From contig NZ_WEZF01000004.1 in NCBI RefSeq assembly GCF_009177065.1, forward strand, positions 1-64,000: a DNA stretch of 64,000 nucleotides, in the 5' to 3' direction. The notes under the pieces are model-generated. The model did no database searches. It saw only the letters and a program-made list of their open reading frames with translations, and was not told the origin of the DNA. This stretch comes from Tautonia marina (lineage in GTDB: Bacteria > Planctomycetota > Planctomycetia > Isosphaerales > Isosphaeraceae). Shown piece after piece: positions 63,650-64,000 of the stretch (positions are counted from its first letter, which is position 1; every line of letters begins with the position of its first letter). Made by a program: the position numbers and the translations under genes.

Positions 63650-63717
63650 GTCAGAATCTTCCGGGGGTCGGGGCGGACAGGAGAGATCGATTCGAGGGCG
63701 CCTGCCTGCGCAGGGCA

Positions 63718-63756
63718 GCGGCCTCGCCCGGTCGTCTTGAACCGGAGCGAGGCCGC
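63718..63756. terminator. Long hairpin between the aminotransferase and the edge gene
   Basis: GCGGCCTCGC (63718-63727) pairs with GCGAGGCCGC (63747-63756) and CCGGT (63728-63732) with ACCGG (63741-63745), one bulged A: a 15-bp stem, 68 bp past the stop of the edge gene. No long T-run on the minus strand. Confidence 0.6.
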
Positions 63757-63823
63757 CTGTGATTTTCGGTCGATCGAGTCAGTGAGGCAAGGCCCCTGCC
63801 CGCTCAGCGTGGCTTGCTTGCGA

Positions 63824-64000
63824 TCACTTCGAGGCGATGGCCTGGGCCAATGGCTGAACGATCCGAGGGATCACCCGTTGCTGAACCAGCTCCTCACCGA
63901 TCTGGCACTGGCGCTGGAACGAGTCAACGAAGCTGCGCTCGGGGCCAGTTCCCCAGTACTGCCGAATGGTAAAGTAAAGACTGATCTGGTCTTCGGGATA
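63824..64000 (-). CDS. C-terminal end of an unrecognised protein (cut by window edge)
   Basis: Reading the minus strand from the edge gives an open frame of 58 codons to a TGA at 63826-63824. It starts inside the gene (YPEDQISLYFTIRQYW) and ends IVQPLAQAIASK; no start is in the window. The peptide is well mixed and contains no stop, and its composition resembles the other proteins here, so it is very probably real. I do not recognise the family. Confidence 0.65.
   Translation of the reverse strand, partial: YPEDQISLYFTIRQYWGTGPERSFVDSFQRQCQIGEELVQQRVIPRIVQPLAQAIASK

Overview
The window looks like chromosomal DNA of a GC-rich member of the Planctomycetota, most plausibly an Isosphaeraceae-type organism (inference). 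The signs are two separate loci pairing a PSCyt1/DUF1549/DUF1553 cytochrome-like protein with a DUF1501 protein, a surface FG-GAP protein with a planctomycete-type LERRDLLT N-terminal motif, many secreted oxidoreductases and lipoproteins with Tat or Sec signals, and mostly single-gene or very short transcription units. I see no rRNA, tRNA, insertion sequence, prophage or CRISPR array. About 43 protein genes are supported, one of them cut by the right edge.

Layout. 0.2-6.7 kb: PSCyt1/PSD1 + DUF1501 pair, then a secreted amidohydrolase preceded by a long, highly structured leader; this stretch is visibly less GC-rich than most of the window. 6.9-13.8 kb: a Gfo/Idh/MocA oxidoreductase and the two-gene GlgE module (TreS-maltokinase fusion and GlgE) that turns trehalose/maltose into alpha-glucan. 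14.2-22.3 kb: two genes of unknown function, an alpha/beta hydrolase, a receiver-like protein, a P-II protein whose uridylylation tyrosine is replaced by Phe, a lipoprotein and a large U32 protein. 22.6-30.1 kb: second PSCyt1/PSD1 + DUF1501 pair, a group-2 sigma-70 factor, a DUF58 protein and a PfkB sugar kinase. 30.5-34.7 kb: an unusually long fused MFS/spermidine-synthase-like protein and a TlpA-type thioredoxin, followed by 650 bp with no recognisable gene. 35.3-38.5 kb: a protein quality-control cluster (J-domain protein, McsB and two tandem McsA-type proteins) behind a near-consensus promoter. 38.8-46.9 kb: trpE, a DoxX protein, coaD, a class-V aminotransferase, a TPR lipoprotein, a gamma-glutamylcyclotransferase-like protein and a 2-keto-acid decarboxylase. 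47-56.8 kb: the FG-GAP surface protein, then a complete TolC/HlyD/ABC-ATPase/MacB-type permease tripartite efflux operon. 57-64 kb: greA, a pseudouridine synthase, a lipoprotein, sodA, a second HlyD adaptor with a glycine-rich insertion, an aminotransferase and the end of an unknown gene.

How they work together. TreS-maltokinase supplies maltose-1-phosphate to GlgE for glycogen-like storage; McsA/McsB would phosphorylate arginines on damaged proteins; the four genes from 49.9 to 56.8 kb encode all parts of one MacAB-TolC-like exporter, and the lone adaptor at 60.4 kb resembles its adaptor. PSCyt1/PSD1 and DUF1501 proteins are always adjacent here, consistent with a shared exported, still uncharacterised function.

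The most notable oddities are not a defence system but unusual versions of known families: a ~290-residue helical insertion inside the spermidine-synthase domain, a ~150-residue insertion with a ~95-residue Gly-rich stretch inside a HlyD lipoyl domain, a 140-bp out-of-frame tolC/hlyD overlap, duplicated mcsA, a Y51F P-II protein, and the structured amidohydrolase leader. All positions come from reading the sequence; no database search was possible, so family names rest on recognised motifs.
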